Source: Tenrec ecaudatus
Lineage: Eukaryota > Chordata > Mammalia > Afrosoricida > Tenrecidae
NCBI RefSeq assembly: GCF_050624435.1
Contig: NC_134542.1
Location: forward strand, 14,449,497 to 14,513,496
Length of the DNA stretch: 64,000 bases
Direction of reading: 5' to 3'
How positions within the stretch are numbered: position 1 is the stretch's first letter; each line of letters starts with the position of its first letter. The notes beneath the pieces were generated by a model, which saw nothing but the letters and a program-made list of their open reading frames with translations, had not been told where the DNA came from and searched no databases. Below, in pieces: positions 33,100 through 44,703 of this stretch. The translations under genes and the position numbers were made by a program.

Positions 33100-34774
33100 A
33101 TTCCTGTAACTGCTATGGAAAATAGTAAGGAACATCTTTTAAAAGCCGTGACTAGAAATACCATATGATCTAGCAATCCCACTCCTAGTTTTATATCCTA
33201 CAGAATTAAGAGCCAGGATGCAGATGGACATATGCATACTATGTTCATTGTAATAGTATTCACAATAACAAAAAGATAGAAACAACCTAAGTAAGTGCCC
33301 ATCAATGGATGAATTGATAAATTATGGTACATATATCTGTATTGGAATACTGTACAATAAAAAAGGAAATGATGAATTCACAAAACATCTCACTGCATGA
33401 ATGTAACTGGGGGACATTATGCTACATGAAGTAAGCCAATCACAAAAGTATAAATATTGGATGAGAGAAGAGCGCTAGCAGAACAATGAAGGATAGATTT
33501 ACATATGAAAAGAAACCTTCTTTGCTAGATCCTAGAGGGGGAGGCGAGAGGTCACTAGCGAGGTAGCAGACCTTCTTCATTCTGGGAAGGGAAAGGCCGC
33601 ACATGCTACAGTAGAAGGCAGCACGCCACTCAGCACAACGTGCCATCCTTGCTCTTCAACACTTTCAAGACGTCTCGTGCAGCAGATTCACTCAGTAATA
33701 AAACAAATAATTTGTGAGTGGGTACCTACGTGAATACCTATGCTAACTAGGTGTGGGAATCACACAGAATTACACCCTCATGAATATAAGGTATGGGGGT
33801 GCATGTTTTTTTTACCAGGTATTTGTATGTAATGCACTTATATTCATAGATAGAATAAAGCATTTAGTGTGTACAGCGATAGAAACTTCTTAGACATAAT
33901 CATACACGTGTCAGACTGGGATACCAGGCTTCAAGGCTAAAGGGCAGAGTGCAGTTTGGGGAGTAACATCTGGACGTCTTAAAATCCTGTGAGCATCTAT
34001 CTAAGATACAACCATTGGCTTCTTCCAGCCAGGAACAAAGGCGAGTGAAGAAAACCAAAGTCTCAAGGAAGCATTCGGCCCAAGGACTAATGGTCCATAG
34101 GAACCTAAGCCTCCTCTCGCCTGAGACCAGAATATTAGATGAGATGGTGCCAGCTACCATCGCCAACAATAGAAGATCCTGGTGGGAATGGGGGGAGGTA
34201 TAAAACAAAACTCGAATTCATAAAGGACCAAAAGTACTGATCTGATAGAGCCTAGAGCAGTGGTTCTCAACCTATGGGTCATGACCCCTTTGGGGGGTGG
34301 AATGAACCTTTCGCCGGGGTTGCCTGATTTATAACAGTAGCAAAATGACAGTTATGAAGTAACAACGAAAATAATTTTATGGTTGGGGGGGGTCACCACA
34401 TGAGGAATTGTGTTAAAGGATCACGGCATTAGGAAGGATGGGAACCACTGGACTAGAGGAACCTCCCAGACTATTGCTCAAAGTCGCCCTTCTACCGTGG
34501 CAGCGAAGCCTCTCAGTAAACAATGATACCTGTGAGGGATGTGCTCCTTAAGACAATCACCTCGACCGGTCCAAAAACCCAGCATTTACCCCAAAAACAA
34601 AGACGAGGGAGCAGAAGCATCAGGGAAAACAGTAGAATGGACATGGGAAGAGCCCTGATGGATTGTGGGGATTACAATGTCATAGAACAATTTGCATAGG
34701 AACTACTGAATGGAAAACTACATCTGATATGCACATTTTCTCCTAAAGTGCTACATTTGAAAAAAAAAAAAAAG
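33100..34774 (+). mobile_element. L1 3' end (ORF2 C terminus, 3' UTR, poly(A)) with SPIN nested inside
   Basis: Bases 33160-33440 translate in pieces to the L1 ORF2 C terminus (YDLAIPLL, CPSMDELINYGTY, LHEVSQSQKYKYW). The 3' UTR follows, with the phrases CAGCTACCATCGCCAACAAT and AGAGGAACCTCCCAGACTAT that I associate with afrotherian L1. It ends in an A-run at about 34759-34774. The SPIN element at 34258-34450 interrupts the 3' UTR. Confidence 0.75.
34258..34450 (+). mobile_element. SPIN non-autonomous hAT transposon (193 bp)
   Basis: The ends CAGTGGTTCTCAACC and GGGAACCACTG are the SPIN inverted repeats. The interior phrases ATAACAGTAGCAAAATGACA and GAAAATAATTTTATGGTTGG match the known SPIN non-autonomous family. 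The 8-bp duplications are GCCTAGAG (34250-34257) and GACTAGAG (34451-34458). SPIN is a documented case of repeated horizontal transfer among tetrapods. Confidence 0.95.
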
Positions 34775-34775
34775 A

Positions 34776-34979
34776 CAATCAAATTCTCTGCCATTGAGTT
34801 GGTTCTGACTCACCCTCATCCCACAGGACAGATAGAACTGTTGCCGTGGGGTTTCCAGGCTGTAACCCTTTATGGGAGTAGAAAGCCTCATCTTTCTCCC
34901 TGGATCAGCTGGTGGTTTTGAACTGCTCGCCTTGCAGTTGGCAGCCTAACACGTGACCCACTATGCCCCAGGGATCCTA
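34776..34979 (-). repeat. AfroSINE copy, near full length
   Basis: It begins CTCTGCCATTGAGTTGGTTC and ends CACTATGCCCCAGGGATCCT. It directly follows the L1 poly(A) tail. Confidence 0.85.
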
Positions 34980-35535
34980 AAAAAAACAGTCCTTGATATA
35001 TAAAGAGCATTTTCCCACTGAATGCCCAGTTTCATTAGATAGCAAGGTCCTTATTGGTCGCTGTTACTCAGAATGAACACAGGGGGTCCCCACTGCCATG
35101 TTTTGGTTCCTAGCTCTTTCTAGAATGTCAAGCTACACCAGAACTAACACGGTGAGGATTTAGTTTCTAAGACACAGGAGGGGCTTAGAAATGTTTGCTC
35201 ACTGTTCTGGGAACTCCAGTTTATCAGAACTCCCAAACTCTCAGGTCCTTAGCCTGGATTTATAGGCTTGATGCCAGAGAACTAACTAAGCAAATGTTAA
35301 TGACTTCCAAATAGGAGTAATGGAAATGATGGAAAGACACTCCCAAGGACCACATTCCAAGGAAAGTGATTTCCTGTGCAGCGTTGGGAGACTTGGGTAA
35401 TTGAATAGCCCTCAGCCAAGGTCAGTGATGGGTGGAACAAGGATCTACAGGGAAGTGGGGGCTGGGGAAGAAGTACAGACTAAGGGTTCTGTTTGTGGAT
35501 TCTCTAATCAAGGGAAGTAGTGAGATTTGGAGACT
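34980..35535. other. Intergenic, no clear feature
   Basis: No gene or named repeat supported. Confidence 0.4.
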
Positions 35536-35716
35536 GTGGGTAGTACAAATGGTTAGTGTGATGAACTGCTGACTGAAAGGTTGGAGGTTCAAATCCTCCT
35601 AGGGATACTTTAGAAGACAGGCTTAGTGATCTACTTCCAAAAAATCAGCCATCGGCAGCTGTTGGAGTTGACACACCAGGTCACAATGACTCGGAGTTAA
35701 GTTGAAGGTTACTGGC
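35536..35716 (+). repeat. AfroSINE copy
   Basis: The head GTGGGTAGTACAAATGGTTA has a B box-like GGAGGTTCAAATCC. The tail includes GGTCACAATGACTCGGAGTT. Confidence 0.8.
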
Positions 35717-36850
35717 TGAAATGAAATGTCAGGGGCCACTTTGTAAAGAAAGCAGAAAAAGGGGTTATTCTGGTAATAAGGTTTCAACTGTTTATTATAA
35801 GGCCTGCCTGGATCCCTGTTTCTAAGATCCTCCTTGCTCCCAATTGTATCTGGTCAAACCTTCCTTCCATCTGCTCCTCAGAGCACTTCTGGTTATTCGA
35901 ATGGTGAGATTTCCTTTCAACAGTGACTTTGTGGATGTGTGTTGACCATTTTTTCCCTCAGGTTTTATTATTGTTGTCTTTTATTACCAGTATCTATAAA
36001 CATGATTTTAATTTCTTTTACAAGACTGAAAACATTACACATAAACTTGCAGATGTATTCTAATATGTATATATATAATATATATATATTCTTAAAATTT
36101 ACCTGACAATGAATCGGAGCTGGATAATATTGATATTTTGTCAGTTTGGTAACAACTCATGGAAGGTCCTAGATCATCTAGATTTTCCCTGGGAAGATAG
36201 CATTTTTAGTCCAAAAATTAGTGAGTGTTGTCTGTAGGGTCCTTTCATCTTCCTCCTCCTCCTCCTTCTTCTCTTCTTTTTTTATAATTTTCACAGGAAC
36301 ATGTCACCACTTCCCACGTCTGCCTCTCGACTTTAGCCAAGTGATCACCTTTGATTCTGTATTTTCAGGCAACTGGTTTAGTTTAGAAAACTAAATGTAT
36401 AAGGCAGTGTCTGAAACGTAGCATCTTACGGTGAAGATCTGAGAACAATAACATTGGAAAACGACATGGTATAACATTATATGTTGGACATTTTACTAGT
36501 CATATGTACCCCCCAAAAAAGAGTAGTCATTAAGTGTGATATATCATAACTCAAATATGTCTTAAGGAGAGGATTATCTGCACTGTTTTTATTTGTATCT
36601 GGTTTATTGTTGGCCATCCCAGTAGATTAGAAACTCCCCTAGGGCAGGATTCCATCTTTCTTTCACCCGGGGCTACGCATCTCCCACAAGACAGTGTTAT
36701 GAAACCAGCACACTTGCTCTCCAGGACTTGTGGCATGCCCTGTGTCACAGAGCAGAATTGCTCCCTGGGGCGTTCTTGACTGCAGTCTTCCCAGAACCAG
36801 GGCGAGCTGTTCCCCAATGCAGTAGGTTAGTGGTTGAGGGCTAGCCATTT
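35717..36850. other. Intergenic, A/T-rich
   Basis: Contains an AT microsatellite at about 36066-36090 and a CTT/CCT-rich run near 36250-36275. No gene supported. Confidence 0.4.
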
Positions 36851-36852
36851 AT

Positions 36853-36990
36853 ACCACCTCCCCCTTTGCTGCGGAGTTGATTGATTCTGAGTCCTATAGG
36901 ACAGAGTCGATGTGCCCCGCTGGGCTTCAACAGTGAGACATCTTTATGAAATGATACGGACAGAAACCAGTCAGTTCTTGCCACATATCC
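36853..36990 (-). repeat. AfroSINE, partial
   Basis: GTTGATTGATTCTGAGTCCT and TATAGGACAGAGTCGATGTG match the tail side. The head is not recognisable. Confidence 0.65.
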
Positions 36991-36999
36991 TTACTCTAT

Positions 37000-38490
37000 G
37001 GTCATCCCCCAAATTAACAGTCACACCTACAAGAGTGATGAGTGAACCCTACTGGAAACCTTAGTCAGGAGGCGATGGGGTGATGGGTATGTCTGTCCTG
37101 GAAAAGATGACTACACTTCTGTTGATGGATGCATCGGGCAGGGCAGCATGCAACTCCGAAAAACATTCAACATTAAGTATATAGACCACCGAAGTGTGAC
37201 GAAGCCTGGTATCATATGTGCCTAACTGAACACGTTGATCTGGTTTGTATTCAACCCTTGATGACCCGGGCCGTGTACTATAGACAACCAGGACTTTAGA
37301 CGCTGTCCTTTGGCAGTACACAACATCCCTCATAGACCACACCAGAAGGATTTGATTGGGAACTCCCACTAAGTGAACTGGACTTTATCATAAGCGCATT
37401 ACTAGCACTTTAAGGAAGCTGAAATACCTCCATCGTCCTAAGGATCACATGCCCCACTGGGAGAAGAAGCAGACGACTACTATCCCAGTCGTTTCAAGAT
37501 GAGAGCCTTGAGGGTGCCCAACAAGTGACAACTCCACGCTACCATACATGTACAGTGCCAGCCTTGTCTTTGTGAAAGAGCAGCAATGAACGCTTCCCCC
37601 ATCTCCAACCCTCATTGTAAGTGTAAACAGTGTCCAGCCACCTCAATTGCTAATCTGTACAAATCAACAATCCATGTACTTGGATCTAAAAAACTGTCCT
37701 ATGCATGTATACTGTCTTCATCTTAACAGTGTTCTAAATTCTATACCAGTGCCTAAATTAATAGTAATATCAATAGAACTAATAAAACAAAGAAAAAACT
37801 ATGAGATGCCCCATGGGGATAATCACAATGTCCTTCAATAAAACAGTAATTCTGCCTTTAAAGTAAACCAAGGGCATGTATAAACTATAGCTATGCTAAT
37901 GGATTATATGCTCACATTCAATCTTAGACCTAATCTAAGAACTAGTTTTTATGACATGGCTCTTCTTCATACCTACTTATGACGTGATCACTGCAGATAC
38001 GGGTGCTGTAGCAAAGTGTGGTAAAGAAAGTAGATGGTGCCCGGCTATCAGAAAGAATAACGTCTAGAGCCTTAAAGGTTTGTCTTAAGTAGCCAGCTAA
38101 ATAGGGTGTCAGCTACATCTACATGGAAGAAGCACGCTGTCATGTTTGATCAGGAACTGTAAATAATAAGAAACCAAACCCAGAAAAATGAGTAGTATTG
38201 GAGCTTAACTTATGAACACCGGTTTGCAGAAGACTTTGGATGACATTGAAAGTCCAAAACTCATTGGCAAGTTCCCTGATCCAAATTCAGCCTCTGATGA
38301 GTCCCCTCTGGCTTTGGACCACAGATGGGAAAGGCCTTGTTACCAGGCAGACCACTTTTCGGGGTGGATTGCCATCATTTGAGTTAGGTCAAAATGTGAC
38401 ACCTTGTCATCGATCACCCTCTTGAACCAATGCATAATTGCTCCGGTTGTTAATAAATTCTTCTTTGTTATCAATCAAGGTTTTCCTTTG
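37000..38490 (+). repeat. Old L1-type 3' UTR-like region
   Basis: Bases 38010-38150 (GCAAAGTGTGGTAAAGAAAG, AGATGGTGCCCGGCTATCAG, GAAGAAGCACGCTGTCATGT) parallel 46810-46950 of the long L1 3' UTR copy in the same order. It ends near AATAAATTCTTCTTTG at 38453. No coding sequence was seen. Assignment to L1 is by this internal comparison only. Confidence 0.5.
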
Positions 38491-38794
38491 TTTCATCGTG
38501 TCACTGTTGTGGGGCCATTGGCTTGCATTCTGTCTTGATTTTGTGTGGTTTTCTGTATGTGAAACCCAGATTAGGTAAACCTCTAGACAGCTGGATCAGT
38601 AGATTCAAAGGGACCTGGCAACGGAAGCTGGCAGGAGATGGGGAGCTGACCACAGTGAGAACATGGAAGAAGGCAGGTCCTGGGTTCCATTGTGGTGAGG
38701 GTCGCACAACTCCCATGAAGGCACCTGAACTATTGGAATGTAAGATGTATAATGTTCATGTCTTCGAAACTGTCAATACTAAGCTAAATTTTAA

Positions 38795-39200
38795 AAATCT
38801 TTACGGGAGCAGACTGCAACATCTTTCCACTGTAGAGCGGCTGTGGTATTCAAACTACCGACCTCTGGGTTAGCAGTTGAGCACGTGACCAGGATTCTTT
38901 TCCTTTGCCTATCCAAACTCAAGCCAACTGCTATTGAGCCCATTCTCTCAGAGTGACTGGTAGGTTTGAAGCACCAACCTTCTGGGTTCCAGTTCACCAC
39001 TTAACCAACAAAGCTTCCCGAGCCACCTCCAAAACATCCAAACCAAATTGACCTCCATCTAGTCTATTCTGATCCATAGTGACTCTAGGACAGGGTAGAA
39101 CTGGCCCTATGGGTTTCCAAGATAACAGCTGGTGGATTCAAACTGTTGACCTTGCACTTAGGAGCCCAACACTTAGCTTACTATGTCACAGGGCTCCTTA
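38795..39200 (-). repeat. Cluster of three minus-strand AfroSINE pieces
   Basis: Pieces at about 38795-38905 (GGGAGCAGACTGCAACATCT), 38920-39020 (AGCCAACTGCTATTGAGCCC, with a large internal deletion) and 39048-39199 (TGACCTCCATCTAGTCTATT to GTCACAGGGCTCCTT). Each has its own tail-side start. Confidence 0.75.
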
Positions 39201-39654
39201 GCAGTGTGATTTAGTATCTACTTCATACGGAATCATTGAACTGTGCTTAATAATAATTAATAAGGAAATAAATCACGAAGTGGATGTGACACTTGTGGAT
39301 AAGGACAGCATCTCTAGGCATCTTGAGAGTCTGTGCGTTCTTTAACCATTTTGTTGTTGTTGTTATTGTTGTTAAAAGTGAGGCGTGTCCTCTGCCTGAA
39401 TCTGAGGTTCTATACCTAGGCAGCCCTCGGGGATTCTCTTTTCATCAGAGAAGGAAGTGCAAAACCAGGTAATTGGTGTTTGGGTCTGAACTGAATGAGG
39501 GACATCTGCCTTCAGGGCCTGCAGGATGGCATTGCCTGGTGCAGACAGGGAGCCCGGGAGCTAGACTCTTTCTATTGATTCTGCAGGGGGGCCTCTCCCT
39601 AAAACCATGGTTCATAAATGTTGGTATCAATACGAAAACCAGCTACTTTTATCA

Positions 39655-39850
39655 AATGCTGACTATGTACCAGGCTGTAGGCCAAACACCTTTCAGGTAT
39701 TGTTATCATAGTTAATTCTCATTATGAAACTGTGAGTGGGGTACTATCATCATCTCCATTTACAGATGAAGAGGTGGAGGCACAGGCAGATTCGGAAAGA
39801 GCTGAAAGGCTGCCTAGCTTGTGTGTGGTGAGACTAGAACTAAGCCAAAG
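39655..39850 (-). repeat. MIR (mammal-wide SINE)
   Basis: The + strand reads as the complement of MIR: ATGTACCAGGCTGTAGGCC, then CATCATCTCCATTTACAGAT and GAGGTGGAGGCACAGGCAGA. This is an ancient insertion shared across mammals. Confidence 0.85.
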
Positions 39851-39863
39851 CCTTATCCTAGAG

Positions 39864-40094
39864 CAGTGTTTCCCAGAGTGGGCCATTCTGGCTCCTGGGG
39901 CACTGGAATGCTCTGCTGAGGACGTGGGGGGTGGGGAGGGCTGTAAAAGCAGATACCTATACTTTATCCTGGATAATGGGCTCCAGTACAAAAGCTTTTC
40001 ATTGGGGTGGGGGTGGGGGTGGGCAGTGCACTAAGAAACGTAGTTGTTTTTTCTGAAAGGGGGGAGGTAGGCCAAATACATTTGTGAACCTTTG
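39864..40094 (+). mobile_element. Non-autonomous hAT element (231 bp) with perfect 8-bp duplication
   Basis: The left end is CAGTGTTTCCCAGAG; the right end TGTGAACCTTTG is an imperfect inverted match. TCCTAGAG is present exactly on both sides (39856-39863 and 40095-40102). The interior is non-coding (GTACAAAAGCTTTTCATTGG, GGCAGTGCACTAAGAAACG). Confidence 0.75.
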
Positions 40095-40102
40095 TCCTAG
40101 AG

Positions 40103-41540
40103 TTTGAGCTTGCAGCTACCTCCCCACACACACCCTTTTGAATAGACCTGCTAGATTCCCTGCCGTGATTCTGTCCCCACTAAGGTTTAACCCCCCCCCC
40201 CCCTCCCCTTTCTGGTGAAAAGGACTCAGACTTCTCTTGGTGTCCCAGTGGTGTGTGATCTCTCTCTTCCAACAGAGGAGACCAGAGCAGTGGAGGGGCT
40301 GGGAAGGCACCGTGCTTAGACTGCTGGGCACTGCGTGCAAGGCTTGGGAGCCTCTTCAGATTGCTGCCCTCAAACCCTGCCAGGTCTGATGAAGATGGGC
40401 ATGGCAAATGAGGCTGGGACGAAAGGGACAAGGACATGCAAAAGCTCAGGAGGTCTGGCTCCACCGCCATCTGTCACCATGTCGCACCGAGGGGGCTTGC
40501 GTGTTTTTATGATGCTGAAGGACCTGCCACCCATGTTTCAAGTACCAGCAGGGTCTCCCATGATGGATAGCTTTCAGCAGAGCTTCCAGACTAGGAAGGA
40601 AGGCCTGGGGATTAGCCAGTGAAAGAACCTTGTGGATCGCACAATATGGTCCCATAGAGTCTGGAAGATGAGCCCGGAGGTTACAAGGCACTCCGCATGC
40701 ACATGAGGTGCCTCCATGGTCTTTGCGGATTTAGACAGTTGTGAAGATGGTGCGGGGACCCAGGGAGAGAGTTCTAGGAGGGGTCACCTGAAGTCAGGGC
40801 TAATTCCAGGGTCACTAGTAGAAACAACAAAGAGATCAAGATAATAGTAGAACAAAGATAATGGTCTTTGGTGCTAGGTGACCCTGCTTTGACTGGGAGC
40901 TCTGCATTTAATTAGTGAGATGGTTATAATTCATTGTTTACCCACCCTGAGCCTCAGTGATAAAACAGTGTGAAGAATGCAGGCCACCCCCAACAATCCC
41001 AGTACTTCAAAACCTGCGTCAGTATAGGAGAACGCCAGGAAGAAGAAGGGAATGCTGTTTAAGGTGTGTGAAGGAAAAAAGAACAACAGGGAGGGTGGGG
41101 ATTAAGAAAAGGGAGGAGGGACCATTATGAAAACTTACACTGCTCAGTAATTTCCTGACAACTGTTTCCCCCACATCTTAAGAAGGCAGGGTTAAAAGGG
41201 TAGAGGGTTTGTTGTAAAGATAAGACGCACAGTCAGTCCCTATTATCTATTAGGGCTTCAAAGCAAAGGCACCCCAGTCCTGGTTTCACCCTGAGCCCTG
41301 AAGGACTTCCCACGCCATTCGGAGCACCCCACATTCCCTCTGACCACCAAACCTCCAAGGTGAAGTCACAAAGTACAGGGAGGGGCAGTAGCCAGGAAGG
41401 AAGACAGGGAGGAGCAGGTTGCTTCGGGAGAGACAGACAAAAGAACAGTAACACACACACAGAATAAGGAAGGTAGACTTCCTCAAGACGCAAATGAACA
41501 AACCAAACTCACCGCAGACCCAGAGTGGCCCCATAGTGTG
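40103..41540. other. Intergenic, no supported gene
   Basis: Bases 40560-40700 (GACTAGGAAGGAAGGCCTGG, GGAAGATGAGCCCGGAGGTT) look like an interspersed repeat seen in other afrotherian sequence. A C-run lies at 40191. Several overlapping short frames occur but none is convincing. Confidence 0.4.
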
Positions 41541-41544
41541 GAGT

Positions 41545-41670
41545 AGCACCGCCCAGTGGGTTGCCGGTCATGGGAGTCGAAAGTCTTGCTCCTGAGCGGT
41601 GGCTGGTGCTTTGGCTTCTCACCATGGGGTTAGCAGCCCAACTCAAAACCACAACACCAGTGCTCCCTCC
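41545..41670 (-). repeat. AfroSINE, partial
   Basis: TGGGAGTCGAAAGTCTTGCT and AAAACCACAACACCAGTGCT match the complement of middle and head. Confidence 0.65.
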
Positions 41671-42107
41671 CCAAACCCACTGTGGCCCCTGTGTACCCCT
41701 TAACTTTAGGGCCTTAAGGCTAGGAAATGTAAATGCAAGAGAGCTGTCTTTGTTCTCCCCAGTTCCGGCCCAGTAGAACAATAAAAGACCCCTCCTTCTG
41801 ACTCCATATGCCAAGAACTTTTTCAAAGATCTTTACTGAACTTACTGTGCATCTTTAGCTCATCTGTTGAAAGAACCAGACCACCACCAGCTCTATAAAT
41901 AAACTGTGAATCCAGCAATATTCTGACCAGTCAGACATGGCTTTGATGACATGTCAGCTCATGCATCTCACTACTATCGCGTCCATGCCAACTCACACGC
42001 TGAGTAAAAACTTGTTTTCCCACACTATGACAACTTTGTGTTGCTGTCCCACCCCTCACCCCCTCACCCCCCACGCCCAGGACACTATCAACTGTAATCT
42101 TGTAAGG

Positions 42108-42258
42108 GGACCCTGGTAGCAGAGTGCGGACATGTTGGACTGCGGTCACTTGAAATCCACCAGCCACCGCTCAGGAGAAAGATGGGACTCTCTGCTGCCA
42201 GAAAGAGTCACAGTGTCAGAAACTCACAGGGGCAGTTCGACGACGACAACAACAACAA
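42108..42258 (+). repeat. AfroSINE copy ending in a (ACA)n-like tail
   Basis: Head GGGACCCTGGTAGCAGAGTG, body GGAGAAAGATGGGACTCTCT; after GGGGCAGTTC it jumps to GACGACGACAACAACAACAA, a tail like that of RTE elements. Confidence 0.8.
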
Positions 42259-42437
42259 AGGAGCCCAAGAGCCCTAAGCACTGAGCTGCTAATCACAACG
42301 TCTGCAGTTTGAGCCCACCACCTGCTTTGTGGGACAACGGTGAGGCTTTGGATTTCAGTCTGGGAAACCCACAGGGGCAGTTCTACCCTGTCCTGGAGGG
42401 GCACTGCGAGTGGGCATCACTCAATGGTAGTGGACAG
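42259..42437 (+). repeat. AfroSINE copy, directly following another
   Basis: Head GGAGCCCAAGAGCCCTAAGC, B box-like GCAGTTTGAGCCC, body CTGGGAAACCCACAGGGGCA, tail GGCATCACTCAATGGTAGTG. Confidence 0.8.
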
Positions 42438-42560
42438 GACGAGAGCCCAGGAAGACAGACCTGCCAATCTGCTGCTGAAAGGTCACTCACATGCATTGAG
42501 ACAATTCCGAAACACAGGGAATCAGCATGAGTCACAATGAACTTGAAGGCAACTGACCGT
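42438..42560 (+). repeat. AfroSINE fragment
   Basis: GACAGACCTGCCAATCTGCT and the tail-like AGTCACAATGAACTTGAAGG, without a head. Confidence 0.6.
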
Positions 42561-42731
42561 AATGCCCACGAAGAACCTGGAACCATCAGGTGGCCCCAAT
42601 TCTGCGTGTGCGTGCCGACTGTTAGTCTACTTAGTGTCCAGTTTTGCGTGTGGCTTGCACTGTTGGAATCCAGCTAGGGGGGCCATGAAGCCCCAGGCAT
42701 CGCCCGTGTCCGCCATTTCTTCTGCTCTTAG

Positions 42732-43887
42732 AAGGCACAATACCCTGTGCCCCTTTTGCATTTTAATTTTTAAAGCTTACCTCAGCAGACTCATGTTGTA
42801 CTTGTCCTTTTGTGCTTGGCTTACTTCGCTTACCAGGATTTCCTCCAGTTCTTCCCTTGCAGTGATGTGTGTCATACATTCATCACTGCATTTTAGGGAC
42901 ACGTAGTACCCCATTGTATGTATATACCACAGCTTTTTAATCCACTCATCAGTTGATGGAAATTTGGGTTGTTTCCAACTCCTTGCAATTGTGAACTGTG
43001 CCGCAATGAACATTGGAGCACAGATGTCTGGTCTTGGTTTGTTTCTTGCTTCTTCTGGGTATATGCCCAGTAGGGGGATTGCTGGGTCATATGGTAACTC
43101 AATTTCCATCTGTTTTAGGTATCACCAGATTGATTTCCATAGTGGCTGTACATACTTACAGGCCCACCAGCAGTGGATGAGAGTTCCTGTCTCCCCACAG
43201 CCCCTCTAACACTTGTTGCTTTCTGATTTTTTGAATTTGGCTATTTTTGAGGGTGTTAGGTGGTATCTCATTGTTGTTTTAATTTGCATTTCTCTTATGG
43301 TTAAAGATCAGGAACATTTTAACGAGCCAGTCAGGGTGCGATGTAGCAACAATGAAACATACAACTTTCCTCTAATTCCTAAATGCTTCCTCCTCTCCCA
43401 CTATCACAATCCCAATTCTACTTTACAAATCTGGCTAGACCAGAGCATGTACACTGGTACAGATAGGAACTGGAAACACAGGAAGGAAACCCAGGGCAGA
43501 TGATCCCTTCAGGACCAGTGGTGAGAGCGATACTGGGAGGGTAGAAAGAGGGTGGGTTGGAAAGGGGGAACCGATTACAAGGATCTACATATAACCTTCT
43601 ACCTGGGGGATGGACAACAGAAAAGTGGGTGAAGGGAGGCATCAGACAGGGAAAGATATGACAAAATAATAATTTATAAATTATCAAGGGTTTGTGAGCG
43701 AGACGGGAGCAGGGAGGGAGGGGAAAAATGAGGAACTGATGCCAGGGGCTTAAGTGGAGAGCAAATGTTTTGAGAATGATGAAGGCAGTGAATGTACAGA
43801 TGTGCTTGACACGATTGATGTATGTATGTATTGTGATAAGAGTTGTATGAGCCCCTAATAAAATGATTTTTAAAAAGGCACATTACC
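42732..43887 (+). mobile_element. Twin-primed L1: inverted ORF2 segment joined to a + strand 3' UTR
   Basis: From about 42745 to 43312 the minus strand encodes the L1 ORF2 C terminus, ending MSLLR and a stop near 42777, with DPAIPLLGIYP and YIHTMGYY upstream. At about 43313 the orientation flips to a + strand L1 3' UTR that runs to AATAAAATGATTTTTAAAAA near 43875. The whole is bracketed by AAGGCACAATACC (42732-42744) and AAGGCACATTACC (43875-43887). One duplication around both halves shows a single insertion with 5' inversion, and ties this 3' UTR type to L1. Confidence 0.8.
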
Positions 43888-43977
43888 ACATGCCTTGAGA
43901 AAGACATTTAGGCCTGTGAGTATACAAGGCAGTATTGTTGTGAAGTTAATACTAATTCATTTAAAAATGAATGAACG

Positions 43978-44450
43978 GACGAAAGGCCCTGCCATCACGT
44001 CAATTCCCACTCCTCAGGATCATGGAGCACAGAGTAGACTCGCCTCTGGGGTTTCTTTTTTTGTGTGGTTTAGCTCTGTATTTTTTTAATCACTTTATTG
44101 GGGGCTCATACAACTCTTATCACAATCCATACAATTGTGTAAAGCACATACAACTCATCACAATTCATACATACATCAATTGTGTAAAGCACATTTGTAC
44201 ATTCATTGCCCTCATCATTCTCAAAACGTTTGCTCTCCACTTAAGCACCTGGCATCAGCTCCTCATTTCTTCCCTCCCTCCCTGCTCCCCCTCCCTCATG
44301 AACCCTTGATGATTTATAAATCATTATTTTGTCATGTCTTACACTGTCTGACGTCTCCCTTCACCCACTTTTCTGTTGTCCGGTCCCCAGGGAGGAGGTT
44401 ATATGTAGATCCCTGTGGTTTCTAAGGCGGTAAATCTCCTCTTCTTCCTG
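43978..44450 (-). repeat. AfroSINE split by an antisense L1 3' end
   Basis: Tail side at about 43978-44056 (CCTGCCATCACGTCAATTCC, then GCCTCTGGGGTTTCT) and middle at about 44391-44450 (CCCTGTGGTTTCTAAGGCGG). The similar CCTCTGGGGTTTCT and CCCTGTGGTTTCTA edges are the probable target duplication. Confidence 0.65.
44078..44390 (-). mobile_element. L1 3' end, 5'-truncated, inside an AfroSINE
   Basis: The + strand starts with a T-run and CACTTTATTGGGGGCTCATA and reaches GGGAGGAGGTTATATGTAGA. The CATACAACTCATCACAATTC phrase is partly duplicated at 44120-44180. About 20 bases between the SINE edge and the T-run may be transduced or tail sequence. Confidence 0.75.
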
Positions 44451-44515
44451 CAATACTAACTTATGGTAAATATTAATGATCAATACTAATAAATACTTAC
44501 TTTTAATAATAGTGA

Positions 44516-44703
44516 AGGAGCCCTGGTGGTGTAGCGGTTACGAGTTGGGCTGGGATCCATGTGGTCGGCAGTTATAAAGCACCAGGAGCTCCACAGGAGA
44601 AAGACAGGGCTTTCTACTCCTGGAAACAATTCCAGCCACAGAAACCCACAAGGGGTCGCTAGGAGTTAGCATTGACTTGATGGCAGCGGGTTTGGTTTGG
44701 GTG
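44516..44703 (+). repeat. AfroSINE, full length, good reference copy
   Basis: Head GGAGCCCTGGTGGTGTAGCG, A box-like GTTACGAGTTGGGC, body AAAGACAGGGCTTTCTACTC, tail TTGATGGCAGCGGGTTTGGT. It is the clearest tRNA-derived head in the window. Confidence 0.92.

Noticed and set aside
42777..43109. 110-codon minus-strand frame as a gene
   Set aside because: It is the C terminus of L1 ORF2 in a 5'-inverted, truncated insertion.
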